Positions 16,476 through 24,320 of a stretch of DNA of 64,000 bases are shown piece after piece. Source of the stretch: Paenibacillus terrigena DSM 21567 (lineage in GTDB: Bacteria > Bacillota > Bacilli > Paenibacillales > Paenibacillaceae); assembly GCF_000374845.1 (NCBI RefSeq), contig NZ_KB895414.1:186001-250000 (forward strand). The letters are read 5' to 3'. Below the pieces are notes generated by a model. That model searched no databases and was not told where the DNA came from. It worked only from the letters and a program-made list of their open reading frames with translations. The number at the start of each line of letters is the position of its first letter. Positions within the stretch are counted from its first letter, which is position 1. A program made the position numbers and the translations under genes.

Positions 16476-17366
16476 ATGCGAAAATATGCGATTGAAGTGA
16501 AAGGACTTCGCAAGACGTTCGGCAGCCAAACGGTACTGAATGGACTCGATCTAACGGTCCCAGCTGGTACGATCCATGCGTTGCTCGGGCCTAATGGAGC
16601 CGGCAAAACAACACTAATCAACATTCTATCGACCCTGGTTTCACCAGATGAAGGTTCTGTGCGTGTTGCGGGATATGACGTGGAGAAGGAAAAGGACGGC
16701 GTCAAACGTTCCATTAGCTTGACCGGACAATTTGCTGCCGTCGACGACATCCTGACAGCCGAGGAGAATCTCCGCATGATCTGTCGGCTCTCGGGTCTAT
16801 CGAAGGAACAATCCCAAGTTCGAAGCCAGCAGCTGCTCCAGCAGTTTGACCTTACACCATCTGCACACAAACGCGTCAAGACCTTCTCCGGCGGGATGCG
16901 ACGGCGTCTGGACCTCGCCATTAGTCTCGTAACCAGCCGATCCGTTGTATTCCTCGATGAGCCAACGACAGGTCTCGATACGATCAGTCGACGCGCCTTG
17001 TGGGATATCATTCTTGGGCTGCGAGACCAGGGCATCACGATTTTCCTCACGACACAATATTTAGAGGAAGCTGACCAACTAGCCGATACGATTGCCGTTA
17101 TCAATGACGGGCGCGTTGTTGCATCCGGAACCCCGGCAGAGCTTAAATCCCGCATCGGTGGCGAAGTCATTGAATTGAGCGACTCGAAGGATCAAGTCAT
17201 TCGTACCATCCCTACGTATGGCAATATTCACGATGTCAGTCGAACACTACAGGAGTTATCGCACACACTGCCGAAGGACACCCAAGTGAGCATTCGCAAA
17301 CCAAGCATGGATGATGTATTCCTCGCTTTAACGACGAAGCAAGAAATGAAAGGAGCCATCTCATGA
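16476..17366 (+). CDS. ABC exporter ATP-binding protein, DrrA-like
   Basis: A 296-residue ATPase: Walker A GPNGAGKTT (about 39-47), Q-loop near SLTGQFAAVDD, signature FSGGMRRRLDL (about 138-148), Walker B VVFLDEPTTGLD and a C-terminal extension with VIELSDSKDQV, the layout of DrrA-type drug exporters. This family moves hydrophobic antibiotics out with a single-gene permease partner. The ATG at 16476 follows AAGGGAG. The stop overlaps the permease ATG by four bases. The promoter has palindromic sites and the TetR gene faces it from 19039, with a shared 9-mer at both promoters. The natural substrate is not known. Confidence 0.92.
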   Translation: MRKYAIEVKGLRKTFGSQTVLNGLDLTVPAGTIHALLGPNGAGKTTLINILSTLVSPDEGSVRVAGYDVEKEKDGVKRSISLTGQFAAVDDILTAEENLRMICRLSGLSKEQSQVRSQQLLQQFDLTPSAHKRVKTFSGGMRRRLDLAISLVTSRSVVFLDEPTTGLDTISRRALWDIILGLRDQGITIFLTTQYLEEADQLADTIAVINDGRVVASGTPAELKSRIGGEVIELSDSKDQVIRTIPTYGNIHDVSRTLQELSHTLPKDTQVSIRKPSMDDVFLALTTKQEMKGAIS

Positions 17367-18151
17367 ACACATCTCAACCTTCTGTCAAATCCGCCTCTCT
17401 CTGGGTAACCAACAGCGTCTTCATCGGACGGAGTCTTCGCCACAGTATTCGCAATACGGAGGCATTAATTATGGCCATCATGCTGCCTGTGATGCTCATG
17501 CTGCTGTTCACCTTCGTCTTCGGCGGCGCAATAGATACGAGTGGTAATTATGTGAACTACGTTGTACCTGGTATCATCCTCCTCTGTGCAGGCTTCGGAT
17601 CATCCAGCACGGGGGTCGATGTCTCCAATGATATGACGAATGGTATCATTGAACGCTTCCGTACGATGCCGATTCAAGCGATTAGCGTCATTACCGGCCA
17701 TGTGGTCGCAAGCCTTGTTCGCAATCTGCTCGCCACAGGTGTCGTGATCGCCGTCGCATTGCTCGTCGGGTTCCGTCCCTCTGCGAACGTATTGGAATGG
17801 CTTGGCGCCCTAGGCGTCATCTTCTTGTTCATCCTTACTTTCACATGGTTATTCGCTGCAATCGGCATCGTCGCTGGCAGCCCTTCCGCTGCATCCGGGT
17901 ATGGATTCATCCTGCTGTTCCTTCCCTATCTCTCCAGCGCCTTCGTTCCAACCGATACGATGCCCTCATGGCTGCAAGGGATTGCCGATCATCAGCCGAT
18001 TACACCTGTTATTGAGACCATTCGCGGGCTACTCACCGGGACACCGCTGCAGCAGCAAGGTTGGATTGCGATCTGTTGGTGTGTAGGAATTCTCCTCATC
18101 GCATTTCTATGGAGCATTCTGGCTTTCCGCAAACGGGCAGGTCGAAGATAG
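17363..18151 (+). CDS. ABC-2 type permease, DrrB-like
   Basis: A 262-residue membrane protein with six helices (around 35-55, 70-90, 110-140, 145-170, 175-195, 232-252) and the ABC-2 permease block around IERFRTMPIQAISVITGHV and LPYLSSAFVPTDTMPSWLQ, both typical of DrrB/NodJ-like exporters. Translationally coupled to the ATPase. It forms the membrane channel of the putative drug exporter. The downstream terminator ends the two-gene operon. Confidence 0.9.
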   Translation: MNTSQPSVKSASLWVTNSVFIGRSLRHSIRNTEALIMAIMLPVMLMLLFTFVFGGAIDTSGNYVNYVVPGIILLCAGFGSSSTGVDVSNDMTNGIIERFRTMPIQAISVITGHVVASLVRNLLATGVVIAVALLVGFRPSANVLEWLGALGVIFLFILTFTWLFAAIGIVAGSPSAASGYGFILLFLPYLSSAFVPTDTMPSWLQGIADHQPITPVIETIRGLLTGTPLQQQGWIAICWCVGILLIAFLWSILAFRKRAGRR

Positions 18152-18176
18152 GTTCGTATCTCGTCCATAACAAAAA

Positions 18177-18216
18177 AAGAACAGCGGTTCGATCTGCATC
18201 GAATCGCTGTTCTTTA
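18177..18216. terminator. Bidirectional terminator between exporter and tetR
   Basis: AAAGAACAGCG-N-TTCGAT ctgc ATCGAA-N-CGCTGTTCTTT, with T-rich sequence on both sides; it serves the convergent genes. Confidence 0.8.
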
Positions 18217-18235
18217 TTCTTATTAAGAATATGAA

Positions 18236-19039
18236 CTATTTAGAATCCGGTTGGATTGACTTTTTGGATACCAAATAATGCTCAATGCTATCCAGAATGC
18301 GTTCCAATCCAAACTCGAAATCGTCCCCGACATTGTTGTCCTGCTCATTTTCTCCCGTATATGCACCCGATGCAATGACCGGATAAAGGTCCGGATACTG
18401 CTCCGGCTTGACTAACTGTTGCAGTGCTTCGCCATAATTCACACCACTGAACTTCTCTGGCGTGGATCCCGCTTCAATCGCTAGGTCCATATCACGAAGC
18501 AGCATGCCGCCTGATCTCGAATAGCTGCTCAAGAGGAGGATGAACGACATTTTCTCAAACTGATTTAACGGCAGATGACGCATCGATCGCAGTGCCCAGT
18601 CGATCACCTTAAGATTATAAGGTGCGAGCGGAATACCCATGATGGGAATATCAACGTACCACGGGTGGTCACGAAATACTTGAATACAAGCCCTGACATA
18701 GGCCCGTAAATTCTCACGCCAATCCGGCGACTCATCCTCCACATCAGGAATAGGGATATGACACACAGCATCCTGCATCAGATACAACAGGTCATCCTTA
18801 CTCGATACATAACGATAGAGCGACATGGTCGTAAAACCAAGCGATCCAGCCAGTCGACTCATCGATAAGGCTGCGAGTCCGTCTTTGTCAGCAATGGCAA
18901 TCGCTGCCTCGACGATTTTCGGGATACTCAATTCGCCTTTAGGTCCTCTTGTAGGCGGTTTATTCAATCCCCAGCTGAGCTTCGCTCCGTTGGGCAGATC
19001 TTTTAATACGTCTTTATCCTCGGGTCGATTGTCCTGCAT
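18236..19039 (-). CDS. TetR-family regulator of the DrrAB-like exporter
   Basis: A 267-residue regulator with an HTH (IPKIVEAAIAIADKDGLAALSMSRLAGSLGFTTMSLYRYVSSKDDLLYLM, about 38-85) and a long C-terminal ligand domain of the TetR_C_1 type. That class commonly senses drugs and controls adjacent exporters. I place the start at ATG 19039; an in-frame ATG 48 bases earlier lies at the transcription start region. It converges on the exporter genes, and its promoter carries the ATACACAGT 9-mer found at the exporter promoter, implying shared and self control. Confidence 0.88.
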   Translation of the reverse strand: MQDNRPEDKDVLKDLPNGAKLSWGLNKPPTRGPKGELSIPKIVEAAIAIADKDGLAALSMSRLAGSLGFTTMSLYRYVSSKDDLLYLMQDAVCHIPIPDVEDESPDWRENLRAYVRACIQVFRDHPWYVDIPIMGIPLAPYNLKVIDWALRSMRHLPLNQFEKMSFILLLSSYSRSGGMLLRDMDLAIEAGSTPEKFSGVNYGEALQQLVKPEQYPDLYPVIASGAYTGENEQDNNVGDDFEFGLERILDSIEHYLVSKKSIQPDSK

Positions 19040-19070
19040 GTACGATAGGCCCCCATTCAAAACCAAAAAA

Positions 19071-19093
19071 GTGTTTATTATATACACAGTATA
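19071..19093 (-). promoter_or_regulatory. tetR promoter -10 with probable autoregulatory operator
   Basis: TATACT on the minus strand (19088-19093) abuts GTGTTTAT-TAT-ATACACA (19071-19089), an imperfect inverted repeat whose right half, ATACACAGT, is identical to that at the exporter promoter. Confidence 0.5.
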
Positions 19094-19143
19094 CCATCAT
19101 TTGGACGGGATATCGAACGCGATTCCTTTATCCATGTGAGGTC

Positions 19144-19878
19144 TTACCGCTTCACTGCCGAGATAATCAGGAACATTGGTCGGCGCAATTCATCCCGCAT
19201 CCCTTCATATTTGTCGAGCAATTCTACCGCAGGCTGCGGTTCACAGAGTTCCGTGATCATGAATCCAGCGCGAATAAGCGAGTTCAGATGTGTGGCAACG
19301 GTTCGATGGTATTTTACAACCTCCGTCTCCAAGAAATTCGCATACCGTGGACCTTCGCTCTGGTAATCGTCAACAGGCCAGTGCAGGCGCTCGCCCTCTG
19401 AACCAACATACCAATCCTGGGCAGCACGTGCCGTAAAAATCGGATGTTCAAACGATAAAATAAACGTTCCTCCAGGCACGAGACAATGGTGAATTTTTCG
19501 GCAGACATCTTCAAGATCCTCAATATAATGAAGCGCAAGAGAGCTGATCACCACTTCGAATTCCCCTTCAGCGAAATCGATATCTTCCATCGCGATCCGG
19601 CGATATTCAATAGCAGAATCCTCTGACAGTTCTCTTGCGCGCTCTAACATATTCTCCGAGAGATCCACGCCTACCACGGACCGTGCCCCTTGCTCGCGCG
19701 CATAGCGACAATGCCATCCGAAGCCGCAGCCAAGGTCTAACACCCTTTTATCCTGAAGATCGGGGAGCATCACTCGTAATGCAGGCCACTCCCCGGCCTC
19801 TTTTAGCCCACCCGTGGAGCGCGGCATCTGACTGTATTTTTCGAAAAACCCTTGTTCATCATATTTATTCTGTTTCAT
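19144..19878 (-). CDS. Class I SAM-dependent methyltransferase
   Basis: A 244-residue enzyme: motif I VLDLGCGFGWHCRYA (about 46-60), motif II VVGVDLSENML, motif IV-like VVISSLALHYIEDL and post-motif region GTFILSFEHPIF. It resembles the UbiE/COQ5-like small-molecule methyltransferases; the substrate is unknown. ATG 19878 is preceded by AAGGAG. The gene is followed without overlap by the tetR promoter and preceded by the Nudix gene, but each has its own ribosome site. Confidence 0.85.
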   Translation of the reverse strand: MKQNKYDEQGFFEKYSQMPRSTGGLKEAGEWPALRVMLPDLQDKRVLDLGCGFGWHCRYAREQGARSVVGVDLSENMLERARELSEDSAIEYRRIAMEDIDFAEGEFEVVISSLALHYIEDLEDVCRKIHHCLVPGGTFILSFEHPIFTARAAQDWYVGSEGERLHWPVDDYQSEGPRYANFLETEVVKYHRTVATHLNSLIRAGFMITELCEPQPAVELLDKYEGMRDELRRPMFLIISAVKR

Positions 19879-19946
19879 GCCATAGGACTCCTTACTTCTC
19901 GTGTTATGTATTCCATGCCATAGATCATGGTCTATTCCTATTTCGA

Positions 19947-20408
19947 TTATACATGGTTCGGAGCGGAAAACGTCGTGATCCAAGTACACGTTGGATTGTG
20001 GATGAGATTTGCCAGGTGATCTTGAAGAACTGGCGGCAGTACGTTATGTTGTTTGATGTTTTCGGTCTCTAGTTCAATCCATTGAAACGCAAGATGCTCT
20101 TCGTGTGATTGCGGGATGGTATGCGATTGCAATAATGCAGAGCTCACTTCAAAGAGATGGCTGATCTCATGATGCATGGCACCTCGCTCATCGAATCGAT
20201 GCGTCTCAAGAACACCTAGAAAACGACCGATGTCACATGCCACGCCTAACTCTTCATTAAGTTCTCTTCGCAGTGCATTTTGCGCGCCTTCACCAAGCTC
20301 AATACCGCCGCCAGGCAGGAAAGCATGTGCCCCCTTCATCCGTGCAATTAATAGTTTGTTCTCATGAACGATAACTGCTCGAGCAATATGACGAAACTGG
20401 ATTTCCAT
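19947..20408 (-). CDS. Nudix hydrolase
   Basis: A 153-residue Nudix protein. The Nudix box is complete: GGGIELGEGAQNALRRELNEELG (about 37-59), with the REL-x-EE metal-binding helix. It cleaves a nucleoside diphosphate linked to another moiety; the particular substrate is not predictable. ATG 20408 follows GGAGGTGG; an earlier TTG in frame overlaps that site. It lies 69 bases before the methyltransferase on the same strand, so the two may be transcribed together. Confidence 0.88.
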   Translation of the reverse strand: MEIQFRHIARAVIVHENKLLIARMKGAHAFLPGGGIELGEGAQNALRRELNEELGVACDIGRFLGVLETHRFDERGAMHHEISHLFEVSSALLQSHTIPQSHEEHLAFQWIELETENIKQHNVLPPVLQDHLANLIHNPTCTWITTFSAPNHV

Positions 20409-20658
20409 ACGACCCACCTCCAACTTTTTCCTGATAGATCTAACAAATTTATATCATATCAAATAGACTTGGGAAAATCCTTGCATCCTATCGATGCAGT
20501 GATGTCGAACCACGCTAACGAAATGAAAGTACATTGCTTTTGTTAATTTAATATGATATTGTTACTTTATATCAGCTTAGATTTTCACGGTTAGTGCAGT
20601 CTTAAATGGGTATTCTAGAAAATGATTTGGGAAACATAACCTGAGGAGGTAATAAGTA

Positions 20659-21198
20659 ATGTCCAAATTAAACATCGGAATTATTCTAGGTAGCACACGT
20701 CAAGGTCGATTAAGCCCACAAGTTGGTGAATGGATTAAGAAAATTGCAGATGGACGCGGAGATGCGAATTATGAGATCGTGGATATCGCAGACTTTAAAC
20801 TGCCACTACTCGGAGAAGTAGATGCAACCGAACAAGCAACAGCTTGGAATGAGAAGCTATTCACGTTAGACGGCTTCGTATTTATCGTTCAGGAATATAA
20901 CCACAGTATTACAGGCGCACTTAAGAACGCACTCGATTATGCGCGTGAAGCGTGGAACAACAAAGCCGCAGGGATCGTTAGTTACGGTTCTGTAGGCGGT
21001 GCTCGTGCAGCTGAGCATTTGCGCGGCATCCTCGGCGAATTGTCTGTCGCAGACGTTCGCGTTCACCCAGCCTTATCCCTGTTCACAGATTTCGAGAGTG
21101 GATCTGTCTTCAAACCAGCTGACCTGCATTTAACAAATGTCAATGCCATGCTCGATCAAGTTCTTGCATGGAGCGGCGCATTGAAGACTTTGCGTTAA
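20659..21198 (+). CDS. NADPH-dependent FMN reductase / azoreductase-like
   Basis: A 179-residue flavodoxin-like protein of the NADPH-dependent FMN reductase family. The FMN phosphate loop GSTRQGRLSP (about 11-20), VQEYNHSITGALKNALDY (about 80-97, the flavin-ring contact) and GIVSYGSVGGARAAEHL are visible. Homologues such as YhdA/Azr reduce FMN, quinones or azo dyes with NADPH and protect against oxidative stress. ATG 20659 is behind GAGGAGG. It is monocistronic with a strong terminator. The substrate range is inferred. Confidence 0.9.
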   Translation: MSKLNIGIILGSTRQGRLSPQVGEWIKKIADGRGDANYEIVDIADFKLPLLGEVDATEQATAWNEKLFTLDGFVFIVQEYNHSITGALKNALDYAREAWNNKAAGIVSYGSVGGARAAEHLRGILGELSVADVRVHPALSLFTDFESGSVFKPADLHLTNVNAMLDQVLAWSGALKTLR

Positions 21199-21208
21199 GA
21201 TATAGGAA

Positions 21209-21247
21209 GGCCCATGCCCTTGCACATCAAGGGCATGGGTCTTTTTT
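21209..21247 (+). terminator. Terminator after the FMN reductase gene
   Basis: Arms CCCATGCCCTTG (21211-21222) and CAAGGGCATGGG (21228-21239) with the tail TCTTTTTTG. Confidence 0.88.
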
Positions 21248-21346
21248 GATTTTTTCAATAGAATGAACCGCGATACGCAATACCGCAATCGAAAAGAAAT
21301 CTCCCCCCGCGCCTTATGTTAGGATAAGGAAAAAGGAGGAGTTATC

Positions 21347-22144
21347 ATGTTATTAGCCAATAAAACGGCCGTCATCTATGGAGGCGGTGGAGCGATTGGT
21401 AGCGCGGTTGCCCGTGCTTTTGCCCGCGAAGGAGCAGCTGTATTCCTCGCTGGTCGAACTCTATCCAAATTAGACAGCGTTGCGAGCGATATCGCTGCTG
21501 CAGGAGGAACCGTAGAAATCGCACAGGTGGATGCGCTTGATGAGGGGTCCGTCGAGAATCATGCAAATGAAGTAGCTGCGAAGGCAGGCAGCATCGATAT
21601 CTGCCTGAACGCTGTTGGGATTGATCACATTCAAGGCACGCCTGTTATGGAGTTGTCTCTTGATGACTACGAATACCCAGTTCAAGTCTACACACGGACT
21701 CACTTCATCACCTCCAGAGCTGTGGCTCGGCATATGGCGAAGAACGGTACAGGTGTCATACTCATGCTTACAACGCCTGCGGCGCGTATGCCGGGGCCCG
21801 GATTTATGGGACACAGCGTCGCTTGTGCAGGAATCGAAGCCATGACCCGTCATTTGGCAGGGGAACTCGGTTCCTACGGGATCCGGGTTAACTGTATACG
21901 TCCTCACATGATCCCCGAAGCGGAGGCCATCGGCTCCCATAGTCAAGATGTCTTCCGCCGTGTCGCAGATCGGGCCGGCATCACCACAGCGCAAATGCTG
22001 GAGGGGGCAGCAGCAGGTACACTGCTGAAACGTCTCCCGACCTTGTCTGAAGTTGCGAACACCGCAGTCTTCCTTGCTTCCGATCATGCTGCTTCCATGA
22101 CAGGCACCGTGATAAATCTCAATAGCGGCGTGATGTTGGATTAA
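21347..22144 (+). CDS. SDR-family protein lacking the usual Y-x-x-x-K
   Basis: A 265-residue Rossmann protein of the short-chain dehydrogenase family, opening with the cofactor loop GGGGAIGSAVARAFAREGA (about 12-30) and carrying the NAVG-type motif (about 86-92) and a C-terminal SMTGTVINLNSG. Where classical SDRs have S then YSASK, this protein reads MLTTPAARMPGPGFMGHSVACAG: neither Tyr nor Lys is present at the catalytic spacing. It may be a non-classical or catalytically altered SDR, or a ligand binder. ATG 21347 lies after AAGGAGG. It is followed by a terminator and appears monocistronic. Confidence 0.8.
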   Translation: MLLANKTAVIYGGGGAIGSAVARAFAREGAAVFLAGRTLSKLDSVASDIAAAGGTVEIAQVDALDEGSVENHANEVAAKAGSIDICLNAVGIDHIQGTPVMELSLDDYEYPVQVYTRTHFITSRAVARHMAKNGTGVILMLTTPAARMPGPGFMGHSVACAGIEAMTRHLAGELGSYGIRVNCIRPHMIPEAEAIGSHSQDVFRRVADRAGITTAQMLEGAAAGTLLKRLPTLSEVANTAVFLASDHAASMTGTVINLNSGVMLD

Positions 22145-22149
22145 TATAC

Positions 22150-22190
22150 ATAAAAGGACGTAGACACATCATGTGTTCACGTCCTTTTTG
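22150..22190 (+). terminator. Terminator after the SDR gene
   Basis: Outer arms AAAAGGACGT and ACGTCCTTTT enclose an inner pair ACACAT/ATGTGT; the tail is TTTTTG. Part of this block reappears at 24051-24081. Confidence 0.8.
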
Positions 22191-22205
22191 CAGTTCATTG
22201 ATCCT
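22175..22205 (+). repeat. Direct repeat copy 1 flanking the M28 peptidase gene
   Basis: 31 bases, 29 identical to 24051-24081, beginning GTTCACGTCC and ending TTCATTGATCCT. It covers the descending arm of the SDR terminator. Confidence 0.75.
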
Positions 22206-22264
22206 TGATCCTTATCAATTTCCCCCTCGAAGCATCGGAGGAGGTACTGCCTGACAATGGGTTC

Positions 22265-23932
22265 TTAGGAATGCTTCCTTGTGCCCAGCCGCTTGCTGAA
22301 CACAGGATAGATTAAGGTAGACGCAAGCGCTACCACCGTCATTAATGCGCCTGCCATATTCAGCGTCATCATCATGTACACGAGATAGAAGATCGGGGTG
22401 ATTAACACCAATCCCGGTACCGCGAATAACGCTGCAAGCCACTTCCATCTCCCTTCTCTGCACCGAAAAGAAATATTTATCCCGATGAGACTGAACACGA
22501 AAGGCCAGAACATGAGATAGCTGCCGCCCGGCAGCATGAATGCCGTCGCCACGCCAAACAGTAACCACAAGAACAAAATACTCGCCCATACATTCTCCGT
22601 ACGGACATAACGCGAGAACCAGCGATACAAACCGATGGTGATCAATGCCGTTACCGCGAGCAACCCGATCAGATAATACACACTAATATCAGATTTCGTC
22701 AGAATATCCATATATCGATCTCTCGATAAATTCGACGGGATGAAACGCCATAGCAAAGGAATGACCCCATAAACTAAGCCCAGACTGCCTATTGGAATCA
22801 GGATACCGCCGACCATCCCCCGAAGTGTTAATCGATGTTGTCGGAACCCGTGCCATAAAGTGAATACAAACAGTAAGACACCAAGCGCAATGAATCCAAT
22901 AGCCCAAGACTGAGGATAGCTGACCATATGCCAGCCGAACACATTAAAATAAACCCGATCCTCTTGCCGCACCTCGCTTAAATCCAGCTGACCGAAGTGA
23001 CGGGATAAGTTCAACATATATTCGCCATGATGCTGAAGGCTGCTACGATCCAAGTTCTCGGGCGTATCCGTAGGACTATGGTACGCATCCAACCCCATCC
23101 CGAAGGCAAAGTTCATGCCAGGCAATCCACCCTGCTTAAATACCGTAAGGTCGGTGTCGTTGGGCATTAGCTTATATACGTTATATATGAGCGAATACGC
23201 AATAGGCTGCGGTGCAGCTTTCATGAATTCTTGGATGATCCACCCGTTCTGGTCACTCGTCTCGAACATAAAGACCGGGCCTTTATTTCCCCGTGCCTCA
23301 AAATTGAGTACTAAACCGACATCTTGAACCCATGGATGCCCCTGAATGAATGCTTTGGCCCCGAGCAGCCCCATTTCCTCCCCATCCGTCATGAGCAGAA
23401 TGAGGTCATTCTTTAAAGGTTGCCCTGCTTGAATCGCCCGGACCGTCTCCAGCATCGCCGCAATCCCGGCGCCATCGTCTGCTGCTCCAGGACCCTCAGG
23501 TACCGAATCGTAATGCGCAGCAATCATTAATGCCTTGCTGGAATCCGTACCCGGTATGCGCGTAACGATATTCTCAATGTTCCCAGATAAATCCGTAGCG
23601 ATATCCGAACTCACCGTAGCCTTTTGTATTTCAGGTTGGTAACCCAACTGACGAAGTTCAGAAATCAGATAATCTCGAACCTCCGTATGACTGGCGCTTC
23701 CGATCGGATGCGCATTCTTCGCGATTACCTTCAACTTCTCAAGGGCCCGCTCCGCCGAGAATTGATCTGCAGGCGCATCGTTCCCAACCGGCTTCGGCGC
23801 CTGAATTTGCAGCATGCCGACAAATATCGAAGCTGCGATCAACACGAAGACACTTATACGCCTGAACCATGTAACCCATCGAATATGGGTCTGCTGTGAA
23901 ATCACTGGAGAGATTGGTTGATTCGAGTTCAC
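22265..23932 (-). CDS. M28-family metallopeptidase with C-terminal membrane domain
   Basis: A 555-residue membrane protein. One N-terminal helix (about 21-43) leads to an M28 peptidase domain (about 60-330) with zinc-site residues in AAHYDSVPEGPGAADDGAG (His and Asp), TDGEEMGLLGA (Glu general base), FEARGNKGP and DAYHSPTDTPENLD (His). Then come about seven to eight helices (about 345-550). Such membrane M28 proteins resemble Fxna/ER metallopeptidase-like aminopeptidases; the peptidase faces outward. GTG 23932 follows GAGGAGG. It stands alone, flanked by a 31-bp direct repeat. Confidence 0.87.
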   Translation of the reverse strand: MNSNQPISPVISQQTHIRWVTWFRRISVFVLIAASIFVGMLQIQAPKPVGNDAPADQFSAERALEKLKVIAKNAHPIGSASHTEVRDYLISELRQLGYQPEIQKATVSSDIATDLSGNIENIVTRIPGTDSSKALMIAAHYDSVPEGPGAADDGAGIAAMLETVRAIQAGQPLKNDLILLMTDGEEMGLLGAKAFIQGHPWVQDVGLVLNFEARGNKGPVFMFETSDQNGWIIQEFMKAAPQPIAYSLIYNVYKLMPNDTDLTVFKQGGLPGMNFAFGMGLDAYHSPTDTPENLDRSSLQHHGEYMLNLSRHFGQLDLSEVRQEDRVYFNVFGWHMVSYPQSWAIGFIALGVLLFVFTLWHGFRQHRLTLRGMVGGILIPIGSLGLVYGVIPLLWRFIPSNLSRDRYMDILTKSDISVYYLIGLLAVTALITIGLYRWFSRYVRTENVWASILFLWLLFGVATAFMLPGGSYLMFWPFVFSLIGINISFRCREGRWKWLAALFAVPGLVLITPIFYLVYMMMTLNMAGALMTVVALASTLIYPVFSKRLGTRKHS

Positions 23933-24050
23933 ACAACATCCTCCTCATGTAAATAATGGGAAATATTTCAATGATTTTATCATAGCATGAATTCAATATC
24001 TATAGCGTGAATTTCAGCGTCAGATCAAGTGAAAAAGAACAGGTTCTGTC

Positions 24051-24081
24051 GTTCACGTCCTTTTTGTAATTCATTGATCCT
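24051..24081 (+). repeat. Direct repeat copy 2 flanking the M28 peptidase gene
   Basis: Same 31-base unit as 22175-22205 with two substitutions. Here the ascending terminator arm is degenerate (AAAAAGAAC), so it looks like a leftover copy. Confidence 0.75.
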
Positions 24082-24104
24082 AACGAATCCAGACACTCTT
24101 ATTT

Positions 24105-24225
24105 GACCTAAAAATAGCGTTTTTCACATGTAACGAATCTCATTAACGCTATTTAACGTATAAGGCGGCAATTTTGCCAAAAACCAGCGTCATAACGCTG
24201 GTACGGTTCGTTAGCGTGAAGGAAG
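24105..24225. repeat. Noncoding stretch with nested inverted repeats
   Basis: It holds a perfect hairpin ACCAGCGT-cata-ACGCTGGT (24183-24202; on the minus strand followed by TTTTTGG), the palindrome-like GGCAATTTTGCC (24172-24183), and several short TTAACG/CGTTA/TAGCG words. There is no gene. It resembles a dispersed noncoding repeat of the kind common in this genus; copy number cannot be judged here. Confidence 0.4.
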
Positions 24226-24248
24226 CTACATTTTCACAGGAATAAGAA

Positions 24249-24282
24249 CAAAAAAAGACTCAAGCACATCACTGCGCTCAAG
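24249..24282 (-). terminator. Terminator after the UbiD-like gene
   Basis: On the minus strand CTTGAGCGCA-gtga-TGTGCTTGAG forms a 10-bp stem with three G-U pairs, followed by TCTTTTTTTG. Confidence 0.7.
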
Positions 24283-24320
24283 CCCCTTTTTTGCCTAACC
24301 AATTCAACGGATCTCTACGA

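Noticed and set aside
19635-20072. 145-codon plus-strand frame across the methyltransferase and Nudix genes
   Set aside because: Shadow of two clear genes on the other strand; no ribosome site.
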